Assembly (NCBI RefSeq): GCF_002557795.1
Contig: NZ_CP023777.1
Span: 186,001 to 250,000 of the forward strand
Length of the DNA: 64,000 bases
From: Chitinophaga caeni
GTDB taxonomy: Bacteria > Bacteroidota > Bacteroidia > Chitinophagales > Chitinophagaceae
Direction: 5' to 3'
The position numbers and the translations under genes were made by a program. Positions 19,210-27,484 of this stretch are shown here, piece after piece. Position 1 is the stretch's first letter. Each line of letters opens with the position of its first letter. Below the pieces are notes generated by a model, which saw only the letters and a program-made list of their open reading frames with translations, was not told the origin of the DNA and did no database searches.

Positions 19210-19221
19210 TAAGTTGACTAT
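19183..19221. promoter_or_regulatory. Candidate MarR operator over the efflux promoter
   Basis: A perfect inverted repeat GTAAAC-TAG-GTTTAC (19183-19197) overlaps the -7 element. The half-site extends as GTTTACTAT (19192-19200), and GTTGACTAT recurs at 19213-19221, 21 bp away and next to the -33 element. Two sites two helical turns apart fit a dimeric repressor encoded divergently. Confidence 0.55.
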
Positions 19222-19303
19222 TTTTTAATAATATTTTAATTTTGTAAAAATGTTGGGATTTTATTTGGTTTACAGCCCCAATGTTCGATTGATTTATTAA
19301 AAC

Positions 19304-19311
19304 AAAGGAGG
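19304..19311 (+). promoter_or_regulatory. Unusually strong Shine-Dalgarno sequence before the MarR gene
   Basis: AAAGGAGG lies 8 bp before the ATG at 19320. Most genes in the window have no recognisable ribosome binding site, so this one stands out and fixes the start. Confidence 0.7.
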
Positions 19312-19319
19312 TTCCACTC

Positions 19320-19826
19320 ATGCAAGAGACACTAGATGAGCAAATAAGGCAGTTAACAATAGGTCGTAGCAGACTATTAGTCAAACTGTTAAGTATTACT
19401 AAAAAGGACCTGGACAACCGTTTAAACGAGCGTTTGCAGGAATTGGGTTATACCGATTTTAAGATCGGGGACATGGCATTATTAGCCAATATGAAGCTGG
19501 AAGGCATTATCAATAACGAATTGGCAAAGAAAGCCAAGATTACCAAGCAGGCTATGAGTAAAGTGGCTAAGAACTTGGAAGCCGGCGGCTATATTTATAC
19601 CCAGAAACATGAAACGGATAACCGCGCTACCGTCATTTTCTTAACCGGTAAGGGAAAAGAGTTACTGATCGCGGCCAGCAAATGTGTTCGTGAAATTGAA
19701 AATTATTATGCCCAAATTATCGGTAAAACAGATGCTGAAAGATTGAGGGAAATCCTCACGAAATTGGTGAAAGAAATACACCCGGCTTGCTTTAATACCG
19801 ATACCACGGATCAAGACAGCCAGTAA
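19320..19826 (+). CDS. MarR-family transcriptional regulator
   Basis: This 168-residue protein carries a winged helix-turn-helix: MALLANMKLEGIINNELAKKAKITKQAMSKVAKNLEAGGYI followed by a wing with TDNRATVIFLTGKGKELL, as in MarR/SlyA regulators. The D-R pair of the wing (here DNRAT) is conserved. It faces the efflux operon across a 163-bp gap containing a palindromic candidate operator, so local repression released by a drug-like ligand is the likely role. No other gene follows it on the same strand. Confidence 0.9.
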   Translation: MQETLDEQIRQLTIGRSRLLVKLLSITKKDLDNRLNERLQELGYTDFKIGDMALLANMKLEGIINNELAKKAKITKQAMSKVAKNLEAGGYIYTQKHETDNRATVIFLTGKGKELLIAASKCVREIENYYAQIIGKTDAERLREILTKLVKEIHPACFNTDTTDQDSQ

Positions 19827-19877
19827 GGTACCTGGTATCACGTTATGAAATATCCCACCCTATTTACTTCAAAGAAA

Positions 19878-20093
19878 CTACTCGCGTAAGATATTAGAAG
19901 GCGATAGGTTTTCTTGGTTATTAAAATATTTTTTCCAGCAATCTACCCATGCATCATGATCGACAGATGTGTGCATAATGGCGGCTGCATAAGGTTTGTC
20001 TAAATTATCGATGATTTGATCCAACTTCCCGGATAATGCATCTAACTTCTGCATCAGTTCCTTGATGGGCGTTGTTCGTGATTCCCAGGTCAT
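19878..20093 (-). CDS. Small hypothetical protein, 71 residues
   Basis: The protein is not recognised. Its first half is a charged amphipathic helix with heptad-like leucines (IKELMQKLDALSGKLDQIIDNLDK), suggesting oligomerisation. The second half holds Trp/Tyr/His residues (DHDAWVDCWKKYF) and there is no signal peptide or membrane segment. Residue composition looks protein-like. A TIR-bounded element ends 18 bp upstream of its ATG, so any promoter must lie within or beyond that element. Confidence 0.45.
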   Translation of the reverse strand: MTWESRTTPIKELMQKLDALSGKLDQIIDNLDKPYAAAIMHTSVDHDAWVDCWKKYFNNQENLSPSNILRE

Positions 20094-20110
20094 GATTCAC
20101 AATTTTTAAG

Positions 20111-20425
20111 CATTGTTGTCCTACTAAATTTTAACCGGGGAGCAATTTGATCCCTCAATAGTTCGATTCAATGTTCATCTGCTCGTTTCTTGTACTTTTC
20201 AAACATACGAGTACCCAAAAAGGGCACAAATTGGCCATTACGGCCACCAATTTGATCGCTCGATCTGGCCTTTCTACTACTGTATGCCCAAACTACCCTT
20301 CGCTATCAACGGTGCGAAGTTCCACGGTTTTCTTGGCGGGGGTGAATGTATCATCCTTCGCTTATATCCTTGAACAGGTAAGGAATTAAAGTACATTTAA
20401 AGCATTTTTAGTCCGACAACAATGT
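20111..20425. mobile_element. MITE-like non-autonomous element, copy A (315 bp)
   Basis: The termini are inverted repeats: CATTGTTGTCCTACTAAA at the left and, in reverse complement, ATTGTTGTCGGACTAAA at the right. Direct repeats TTTTTAAG (20103-20110 and 20426-20433) flank it, a possible 8-bp target duplication. Nearly the entire length matches copy B at 42099-42418 in opposite orientation. There is no transposase. The one short frame shared with copy B is interrupted here by a frameshift and a stop, so coding is unlikely. Confidence 0.7.
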
Positions 20426-20475
20426 TTTTTAAGTATGAAATAGATTGCTGCTTCTATTTTCATAACAAGGAGATC

Positions 20476-23211
20476 TTATAAATGTTTTCGGCGGTAGCGG
20501 TAAAAATACCAGGTTAACACTGCAAGCAGGATGATCAATGCTACACCAACATGCCAATACCGTTGGTACCAAGGAAGATGTTTCATCAACGGAACATCAT
20601 GGTAATGCCCGGCATAGGTTAATACCGACCAAAAATAGGGCATCTGCAAACCCGGATCTTCCCGGTGTTCTTGCAACCAGCTCAATTTTGCCCGGTGCAA
20701 GGCCAGGTAAGGCTTCGATTCCCGCGATAAGTTTTTGTAAAATGACGCGACCATAGCGGCGCCCGCTTCATCATTTACATTCCATAACCCCGCTACAACC
20801 CCGGCAGCCCCCGCGGCCGCAAATTCCCTTGCCAAACTAATGATCCCTTCCCCTTCTGCCAACATACCATCACCTGTTTTACAGGCGCTGAGTACCACCA
20901 AGCCCGGTTGAAATTTATACTGGAATAATTCGAACCAATAAAATTTATCATCGGACATCTGTAATACCGGCATCGGCGGCTCTCCTTCCAAGTAAGCATG
21001 CGTACTGATGTGCAGGATTTGTGCTTTTGTCAATAATTTTTTAAACTGCTTGATGTTGGCGGCGGTATCCCCCAGGTAAGTTCCCACGGCCACTTCTTCC
21101 AACAAGTTCCTTTCTTTTACTACGGCCGGTAATTCCCTGGCTTCGCGGCCTTCGTTAACAAAAAAGCCCGTCACCTCGTTTTCTCCTGCTAAAGGCAGTT
21201 CTTGTTGCTGTACCCATGTTTGTAATGAATAAGCGATAGAATAAGAATGTTCTTTTAGCAGGTAGGGCCATTCCGTGATATTATCAGCTAAGCCTTCCCT
21301 GGTAATGAGCGCATCGAATGGCAAATAACCGATACTTCCTGCCGGAACGATCAAGAGCGCTTGCCCGGGCCGGATATGTAAGGGTTCTATTAACCATCGA
21401 TACAAATGGTAGGCGTCTTGGTAATACCGCTTGGGATATGAAATCATAGCGGAAATGCCGGATCTGAAATACCGCTGCATAAAATCCTTGGCATACTGCA
21501 ACTTTCCCTGGCTGCTATCTTGCCGTATAACCTGCTGAATGCCCTGCCGGTTCAACATGATCGTGTACAAATAGTTGGCATCCGCGAAATAAGTTATAGC
21601 CGTAACGCGCTTTGGAATCTTACTACATAATTCAGCGGCGGAAAAAGTTTTGTCCAAGTATTTCTGCTGCGCGAAATGTGGATACTTTTTCTCCAGTTCA
21701 GCCTGTACCAGGGCTAGTTGAAAATTCAAACCTTCAACCGTTTGCTGGAGTTGATCCAGGTCATTCCCGGAGGTAGCCAGTTCTTTTTCATGGTAGGCGA
21801 TGGCCCTTAATAGTTGTTGTTGGGATGCTACCAGGCTATCTCTTTGATCTAGTTGGCTTTGCCGGATAGCGGCATCTATTTCCTCCCGCAAGGACTGCGC
21901 CTTTGTCCATTCGCTGACCTGCAACATATTAGATAAAAACTTCGTATCAGCAGTTTCTTGCCATAATTCATACGCCGTTTTCATGGCCGCTGCGGCTAAA
22001 TCCAAACTTTCCTGTTGGTGCAGTAAACGCATATCACGACTCGCATAGGCGCGGTGAAGTTTTTGCTCTACGCTGTAGCTCAGCAAATAATAGTTTAACG
22101 CATTTCTTTTATCGTGTATTTCGTACAAACACTTTGCCTTACCTACCAGCGCATCCACTAATGTAAAATCCCCGTACAAGTCCGAACTACGGGGCTTCCC
22201 GGCAAGCTGCATCCTCGGCAATAAAACTTGCAGGGCCTTATTAAAATCAGATAATGACATCTGCACATCTCCCGATGCCAAAGCCACCTGCGCTTTACTT
22301 ACTAATAAGCGTGCTTGTTCCCTTTTCCTTTGTTCGGGATAAGCATTGATCAATACCTGGTAAGCTTTTCCATAAAGTATTCTTGCCAACTTCCATTGTT
22401 GCCTGGCCATCGCGATATTCCCCTGGGCTTCATAGGCGGCGCTTAAACGGTAAGCATGGTCATGATCCCCTTCGGCGCTAGCATGTTCCATAATTTGTAC
22501 CGCGAGCCTTGCATAATTTCCCGCTTCTTCCAGCTCCCCGGCATGTTCGTAAATATTCGCCATCAAGGAATGTAACAACCCGTTTAAAGGGGGATAATTT
22601 TCAGCATATGCTACGCCCATCTTAGCATATACCTTGGCAGTATCTAACTGTTCTTGCGTTAAAGCCACAATGGCCAGGTTACAGCAGGAAGCTGCTATCT
22701 TATCATCTTCTCCCGATTCAATAGCCATGGTAAGACTTTTCCTCGTAATAAATTCTGCCCGGCGGTAGTCGCCCAAACGCGTATAATTATTCCCTAAAGG
22801 TTTAAGCAAAAACTCAACGATATCATTCCCGGGAATGGGGTCATCAAAATAATAACTGTAAGCAGCTTCGTAAGCTTTGATAGAAGGAATGATTCGCCCC
22901 AATTGAAGTTGGTAATACCCTTGATACATCAATAAATCTAACCAAGCTTGTCTTTCATATTCATTTTTAGGCTGCCGCCAGGCTGCTTCCGCTGTTTCCA
23001 TTAAATACTTGATCCGTTCAGACGGCTTATTGGCCGCATAGTCCATCCGCATGTACAGCCACTGTTCAAGATCATCTTCAGAGCGAAGATGATCCAGGTC
23101 TTTTTGTAGTAATGACGGTATGGAATCGGATTCATTCGTATATGCATAAACGTTAATCGATCCTAAAATCAAAAAAACCAATAAGGTGTAGGATGATAAA
23201 ATTTTATGCAT
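20476..23211 (-). CDS. TPR-CHAT protein, periplasmic, membrane anchored at the C-terminus
   Basis: This 911-residue protein has a signal peptide (about residues 1-23), tetratricopeptide-like helical repeats (about 80-420), a coiled coil (about 450-520), and a C-terminal CHAT domain of the caspase-like clan. The catalytic pair is visible: HISTH with His738, and VVLSACKTG with Cys777, followed by the typical GEGIISLAREFAAAGAAGVV. A membrane segment (about 885-904) and a basic tail RYRRKHL end the protein, so the protease domain should face the periplasm. It follows the PKD protein gene by 61 bp, and a sigma/anti-sigma pair is divergent upstream. The peptidase substrate is unknown. Confidence 0.88.
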   Translation of the reverse strand: MHKILSSYTLLVFLILGSINVYAYTNESDSIPSLLQKDLDHLRSEDDLEQWLYMRMDYAANKPSERIKYLMETAEAAWRQPKNEYERQAWLDLLMYQGYYQLQLGRIIPSIKAYEAAYSYYFDDPIPGNDIVEFLLKPLGNNYTRLGDYRRAEFITRKSLTMAIESGEDDKIAASCCNLAIVALTQEQLDTAKVYAKMGVAYAENYPPLNGLLHSLMANIYEHAGELEEAGNYARLAVQIMEHASAEGDHDHAYRLSAAYEAQGNIAMARQQWKLARILYGKAYQVLINAYPEQRKREQARLLVSKAQVALASGDVQMSLSDFNKALQVLLPRMQLAGKPRSSDLYGDFTLVDALVGKAKCLYEIHDKRNALNYYLLSYSVEQKLHRAYASRDMRLLHQQESLDLAAAAMKTAYELWQETADTKFLSNMLQVSEWTKAQSLREEIDAAIRQSQLDQRDSLVASQQQLLRAIAYHEKELATSGNDLDQLQQTVEGLNFQLALVQAELEKKYPHFAQQKYLDKTFSAAELCSKIPKRVTAITYFADANYLYTIMLNRQGIQQVIRQDSSQGKLQYAKDFMQRYFRSGISAMISYPKRYYQDAYHLYRWLIEPLHIRPGQALLIVPAGSIGYLPFDALITREGLADNITEWPYLLKEHSYSIAYSLQTWVQQQELPLAGENEVTGFFVNEGREARELPAVVKERNLLEEVAVGTYLGDTAANIKQFKKLLTKAQILHISTHAYLEGEPPMPVLQMSDDKFYWFELFQYKFQPGLVVLSACKTGDGMLAEGEGIISLAREFAAAGAAGVVAGLWNVNDEAGAAMVASFYKNLSRESKPYLALHRAKLSWLQEHREDPGLQMPYFWSVLTYAGHYHDVPLMKHLPWYQRYWHVGVALIILLAVLTWYFYRYRRKHL

Positions 23212-23272
23212 AAATAATTCTCTTTATTGGAATCTTCCCTGGTTAAGGGATTGTATCTTCCGATAAAGATAA

Positions 23273-25270
23273 TTAAAATCGGAAGGTTCCATAAAAGAAC
23301 CACCTGCCTTGCCGTTCATCGAGGTATTGGATGTACCGGATTCCTAATGCGGGACCTTGCCGGACGAGCCCCAGGTTAACATCACCGAAGATAGCGGTTC
23401 CCCAGTAATCCAAGCCTTTATTGACACTAGTTCCACGGCTCGTGACGGTAAAACTGTTGACAGGGTTGTTTGGTTCCGCCACCAGTATATCATTTTTCGG
23501 GGTTAATTTATCGGATAAGGTCAATGACATCATCGCCCCGGCGCCGAGGCCGAGGAATTTATTAACATTGTACCGTAAGTGTATAGGAACGATATCCGCC
23601 GAAAGTATTTTCTGTTCTTCGTAAATCTCCCGGCTGATAATTACGTATTTACCCGTACCAATCGTCGTGTCTCTGCCACCATCAACAAAACCCTTAAAAT
23701 CCGTTTGTTTTTGGTGCACATTCAAATACGCTTCTACTTGCCAATACAGGCGGTAAGGAGCAAAAGGCGATAAAGCGGCGCCCAAGGTAATTTGTCGATT
23801 CGAATTAACCTGCCCGCTGTCCTTCATACGCAAATTTCCAAAACCGGCGATGGCCGCTAAAGACAAGCCGGGTTTAAATCTGCCGTACGAGCGGTTGGTA
23901 ATCACGGGTTCATTTTTATCAAAAATGATAGCTGCTTGGCTGTAGAAAGGCAGCTTTTTTAGTTCCTTGTTAAACTTTACTTTATATTTCACGAAGCCCT
24001 GCGTGGAATCTTTATCGGATACCCCATCTTGTTGCATGCCGGGTAAGTAAATATTTTTGAATACGAAGTACACGCTGTCTTTCCTGATCAAGGTATCTAT
24101 ACAGCTTTGATTTTGATATGCGGAGTCGCAAGGAACACAACGGGGAGAATAATCCACTAATTCCAAGGAAGCAGCGCTTAACATTCCGGGCACCTTTACC
24201 CCTACTTTCACCAACTTGGCTGGGCCGGCGCCCGTATTCTGAAATCTTACTTTATAAGTTAATTCCTTGTTTTTCCTTACGAAGCGGTAGTTCATCCAAC
24301 GGTGCTTCAATTGCATCTTGTTGGGATCGTGGGAGGCCACGATCTGCATTTCAAGGTCAAACTGTTCCAGGGGCAAACTGAGATCTGTTGGTACAAAAAC
24401 AGCGCTAACGGTAACAACCGCATTCGTGTCCTTGATCATTCCGGGTAAAGTATTCAAAGTGAGGAACATGAATTTTTCCTCCCCTGCCGCGATATTTTTG
24501 ATGTTCCAGGCTTGCTGGGCGCTGTACATGGCCTGTTTCGAAGCTAAAAGTTGGATGAATTGCTCTTTATACCCGGGATCGATCAGCCGCGACTCGCTAG
24601 GGCCGTTAACAGCATAAAAATTCTGTGCGGATGTATTTTCCATCGCGGTGAGAATAGAATCTACCGACGTGCTTTTCTCGCCGTGATAAGCCCTTGCATC
24701 GGCGAGTTCAAAATTTTTCTGCTTGAATTGTTTCTCGTTATAAAACAGCAACAGGCTTCCTTCCAGGTTGGATAAATCATTTTCCGCCTTATTCCTGTAA
24801 CCGATAATAGCCACCAAGTCTTCCCCGGGCCTGGGCATACGGTTGATCTTCATTTCAATGGAGCCACCAGACTTAAAGAAATGGGAACCTGTAGACGCAT
24901 CCGCGAGAAAAGTCCTTTTTTTAACTTTGATACGGCGGGGTTTACTTTTCGGGGGCTTACCATCATCATAATTATTGGTAGCATACAACCTGATATCAAA
25001 TTCACCGGTATCTTTATATTGATGTAAAGGCTCTTTATCAAAGCTAAACGAACCATCGCCTAATTCCCAGAAATAAGTATAAAAAGCTTCCGGCGCACCG
25101 GCAACTTGTCTTAAAGGCCTTAGTCCGGGCTTCAATTGCACGCGGTTACCTTCTTGTTGCAAAATAATTTGCGCCGGGAGCGTATCATGAGCCGGCACAC
25201 CAAGCCCCTGGGCGCCGCTAGGCAGCACATAAGCTAGAAATAAGGATATCAATGAAATAAACCGGATCAT
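23273..25270 (-). CDS. PKD-domain outer-membrane-type protein
   Basis: This 665-residue protein has a signal peptide (MIRFISLISLFLAYVLPSGA-Q), a PKD domain at about 35-120 (YFWELGDGSFSF, then YKDTGEFDIRLYATN), a middle DUF11-like part (LTYKVRFQNTGAGPAKLVKVGVKVPG), and a C-terminal beta-strand-rich region ending with aromatic FYGTFRF, the signature of an outer-membrane barrel. I chose ATG 25270 because it begins a clean signal peptide; earlier in-frame codons give a non-secretory extension. It lies directly upstream of the CHAT gene in the same operon. The role may be surface sensing or scaffolding; no enzyme motif is seen. Confidence 0.8.
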   Translation of the reverse strand: MIRFISLISLFLAYVLPSGAQGLGVPAHDTLPAQIILQQEGNRVQLKPGLRPLRQVAGAPEAFYTYFWELGDGSFSFDKEPLHQYKDTGEFDIRLYATNNYDDGKPPKSKPRRIKVKKRTFLADASTGSHFFKSGGSIEMKINRMPRPGEDLVAIIGYRNKAENDLSNLEGSLLLFYNEKQFKQKNFELADARAYHGEKSTSVDSILTAMENTSAQNFYAVNGPSESRLIDPGYKEQFIQLLASKQAMYSAQQAWNIKNIAAGEEKFMFLTLNTLPGMIKDTNAVVTVSAVFVPTDLSLPLEQFDLEMQIVASHDPNKMQLKHRWMNYRFVRKNKELTYKVRFQNTGAGPAKLVKVGVKVPGMLSAASLELVDYSPRCVPCDSAYQNQSCIDTLIRKDSVYFVFKNIYLPGMQQDGVSDKDSTQGFVKYKVKFNKELKKLPFYSQAAIIFDKNEPVITNRSYGRFKPGLSLAAIAGFGNLRMKDSGQVNSNRQITLGAALSPFAPYRLYWQVEAYLNVHQKQTDFKGFVDGGRDTTIGTGKYVIISREIYEEQKILSADIVPIHLRYNVNKFLGLGAGAMMSLTLSDKLTPKNDILVAEPNNPVNSFTVTSRGTSVNKGLDYWGTAIFGDVNLGLVRQGPALGIRYIQYLDERQGRWFFYGTFRF

Positions 25271-25421
25271 TTCATCATGAATTTTGGTTGAAAGGAATGT
25301 TAGATCGTTTTGGGAATAAATGGTTGGTGCTTGCCGGAACCAACCATAAAAGAAAGATACATTATTCTTTTTCAATTCCCAATATGCTATAACATTTTGA
25401 TATTTATACCGATATAAACCT

Positions 25422-25634
25422 TCAACATACCAATTCTTCCGTTGGAATAGTTGATTCCTTGCGCTGAATCGTTTTAATTTTGTCATCTTGCCGTCCATTT
25501 TGCGGGCTTGGCAAGGCATTTGTGAGGTTTTCACCGGCATCATCGCCAGGTTTCATACTTTGTTTCATCCTGATAAAGTTTACTGTTACTATAAACAGCA
25601 AACAACATACGAGTGTGAATCCTACTAGGTGCAT
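25422..25634 (-). CDS. Small single-pass membrane protein, 70 residues
   Basis: The N-terminal hydrophobic segment VGFTLVCCLLFIVTVNFI (about 3-21) is followed by a polar, charged tail. It begins at an ATG at 25634, the first possible gene on the minus strand facing the sigma factor, and lies upstream of the PKD and CHAT genes. It is not recognised as a family; the call rests on the membrane segment and its place in the operon. Confidence 0.45.
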   Translation of the reverse strand: MHLVGFTLVCCLLFIVTVNFIRMKQSMKPGDDAGENLTNALPSPQNGRQDDKIKTIQRKESTIPTEELVC

Positions 25635-25806
25635 AAAAAATAGTTTTACAGTATGAACAACCGGGTACCGTACATACTTATATCAACAGGGACTTCCATT
25701 TGTTACCTCTATAGTTGGAAGAATTGGAACTTAGATAGAAAAGTTTACGATTCGTTTAAGGGGCTGTTGAAACTTTCCGGGGGGACTCAATTTTTAAATA
25801 ATACCC

Positions 25807-25850
25807 TATCTTTAAGTGCAGTTAGTCACCCGGTACCAACCGGGGGTACC
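25807..25850 (+). promoter_or_regulatory. Possible promoter and GGTACC-containing hairpin before the sigma gene
   Basis: TATCTTTA (25807-25814) differs from the -7 consensus at one base, but no good -33 element is present. Downstream, ACCCGG (25828-25833) can pair with CCGGGGGT (25840-25847), and the palindrome GGTACC occurs at 25832-25837 and 25845-25850. A third GGTACC is at about 25664. This could be a binding site or a leader structure. Confidence 0.3.
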
Positions 25851-25888
25851 TGCTTAAGTAAAACAACCTCAATAAATTACAATAGATC

Positions 25889-26470
25889 ATGGCGGAAAAA
25901 GTGATTCATGCTGACCAGAGATACGTGGAGGGGCTATTGCAGAACGATACAGAGATCATACAGGAAATTTATAATGAATTTTCTCAAAAGGTAAAGAGCT
26001 ATATACTTCAGAATAATGGCACTATCGATGATGCTGCCGATATATTTCAAGAAGCCCTGATCGATATTTACAACCAGGGTAAATATAAACATTTACAACT
26101 CACCTGCCCATTTGAACCATATATTTTGCTTATCTGTAAAAGAAAATGGATGAATGAATTGAAAAAAAAGGGTAGAAAAGGGGTAACAATCGATATTGAT
26201 GAGCAATATAATATCGGTGAGGATGCTTTTCAACAAGCGGAGCAAACTTGGCTGGATGCCCAAAAAAATTTACTATTCAAAGCGATGTTTCAAAAATTGG
26301 GCGCCCGTTGCAAGGAAATATTGACGCTCTCGATGGGCCCGAAAACCCAGGAAGAAATTGCTTCCGACCTCGGGGTAACTTACGGTTACCTGCGGAAAAA
26401 GAAATCTACTTGCATGGCAGAGCTCATCGCTGCCGTGAAAGAAAATTACGCTAAATGGGGATTATCATGA
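25889..26470 (+). CDS. ECF-type RNA polymerase sigma factor
   Basis: This 193-residue protein has region 2 at about 20-95 (DDAADIFQEALIDIYNQGKY, core-binding helix) and region 4 at about 135-185 (LGARCKEILTLSMGPKTQEEIASDLGVTYGYLRKKKSTCMAEL). Region 4 ends YGYLRKKKSTC rather than the usual SxxTVKxxL, as in Bacteroidota sigma factors paired with TPR-containing membrane proteins. The next gene overlaps its stop by 4 bp (ATGA), the strongest sign that it is its regulator. It is divergent from the CHAT/PKD operon. Confidence 0.9.
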   Translation: MAEKVIHADQRYVEGLLQNDTEIIQEIYNEFSQKVKSYILQNNGTIDDAADIFQEALIDIYNQGKYKHLQLTCPFEPYILLICKRKWMNELKKKGRKGVTIDIDEQYNIGEDAFQQAEQTWLDAQKNLLFKAMFQKLGARCKEILTLSMGPKTQEEIASDLGVTYGYLRKKKSTCMAELIAAVKENYAKWGLS

Positions 26471-27198
26471 ATGAACAGGATTTTGAATTAATAGATCAAT
26501 ACCTTTCAGGTACGATGCCCTCGCAAGAAAAAGAGGAGTTCCTGGAAAGAATAGCGGCTGAACCCGAATTAAAAGCGGCCTTGGAAGAGTGGCAAGCCGC
26601 ACAGGCAGAGTTACGCCAGTTCTTGAAACCGGATGAAAACCGGGAGCAGCTGCAAAAACACCTTGCAGCACGAAGGGATTTATATTTCTCCCATAAGAAA
26701 GCTTCTATTAAAACCGCCAAAGGCTACGTAATATCGGCTTTTGCTACTGCTGCCGTTATCGCGGGTTTACTTTTCTGGTCGCCATGGCAAAAAGATATTA
26801 CCAAGGAATTTCCACCTACGCATATGATCAGCGCCACGGAAAGGGGCATCGAAAGCAATAATGATCTCGAAGCTGCTGAAAATTTTTATAATGACGGGCA
26901 ATATGCCAAGGCCATCCCCTTTTTATCGAATCTCTTAGCTAAAGATCCGGAAGATGCTTTCGCACGCTACCACAGGGGTGTTTCTTTCCTGGAAAATAAG
27001 CAGTATGAGACTGCCAGGGCGGACTTGTTGATTATCTATAACGGTGAGTCCATCTTCAAATATGAAGGGGCATTCTACATTGCTTTAAGTTACCTCAAAC
27101 AGAAAGATCGTGAAAAATGTAAAGAGTGGTTGGCCAAGATTCCTGAAAATGCAGGCAATTATTTCAAAGCACAAAGATTATTAAAGGAGTTAAAATAA
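26467..27198 (+). CDS. Membrane-bound anti-sigma-like protein with periplasmic TPR domain
   Basis: This 243-residue protein starts with a helical anti-sigma-type segment (IDQYLSGTMPSQEKEEFLERIAAEPEL, about 9-36), as in zinc-free anti-sigma domains. It then has one membrane span (about 86-104) and a C-terminal TPR domain (about 133-225; AAENFYNDGQYAKAI and YHRGVSFLENKQYETAR). The ATG at 26467 overlaps the sigma stop. Topology places the sigma-binding part in the cytoplasm and the TPR part in the periplasm, on the same side as the CHAT protease domain of the divergent operon. Two GC-rich hairpins follow its stop. Confidence 0.85.
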   Translation: MNEQDFELIDQYLSGTMPSQEKEEFLERIAAEPELKAALEEWQAAQAELRQFLKPDENREQLQKHLAARRDLYFSHKKASIKTAKGYVISAFATAAVIAGLLFWSPWQKDITKEFPPTHMISATERGIESNNDLEAAENFYNDGQYAKAIPFLSNLLAKDPEDAFARYHRGVSFLENKQYETARADLLIIYNGESIFKYEGAFYIALSYLKQKDREKCKEWLAKIPENAGNYFKAQRLLKELK

Positions 27199-27200
27199 AA

Positions 27201-27257
27201 CTCCCGGCTTCAAAATCCGGGAGTACATGAAAAGGCCGGCCCACGAAGAGCCCGGCC
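27201..27257. terminator. Pair of GC-rich hairpins after the anti-sigma gene
   Basis: CTCCCGG (27201-27207) pairs with CCGGGAG (27217-27223), and GGCCGG (27234-27239) with CCGGCC (27252-27257). Neither has a strong T run (the second is followed by ATTT), so termination is probable but not certain. The remaining bases to 27484 show no gene. Confidence 0.6.
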
Positions 27258-27484
27258 ATTTCATATTCCACGTCTACAGTTATTTTATCCCGAAATGATG
27301 GCTTGCATCCCGGGGGTGTTCTTATTCAATTATGGCTTCAGTACGATACATTAACAGGGAAGGACAAATATTTGTTTAATACATTGGCCAATTTTTTTCT
27401 TCGTTTAGCCAAAGGCGTTAAAAAGCCACCCCTGCAAACAGAAGTGGCTTATATCAACAAGTAATAAATCTTTATACCGGGTAC

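Noticed and set aside
18113..19417. Longer form of the membrane-fusion protein starting at 19417
   Set aside because: The extension would cross the promoter, the operator and the start of the MarR gene, and lacks family resemblance.
20171..20389. 72-codon frame inside element copy A
   Set aside because: It runs antisense to the frame that is open in copy B, and copy B does not keep it.
25653..25904. 83-codon plus-strand frame before the ECF sigma gene
   Set aside because: It overlaps the sigma start and the divergent control region, has no family-like features and contains the GGTACC hairpin.
20476..27198. Type III-E CRISPR (Craspase) locus
   Set aside because: A TPR-CHAT protein and an ECF sigma factor are present, but there is no gRAMP effector, no cas1/cas2 and no array, and this CHAT protein is secreted, unlike the cytoplasmic CRISPR one.
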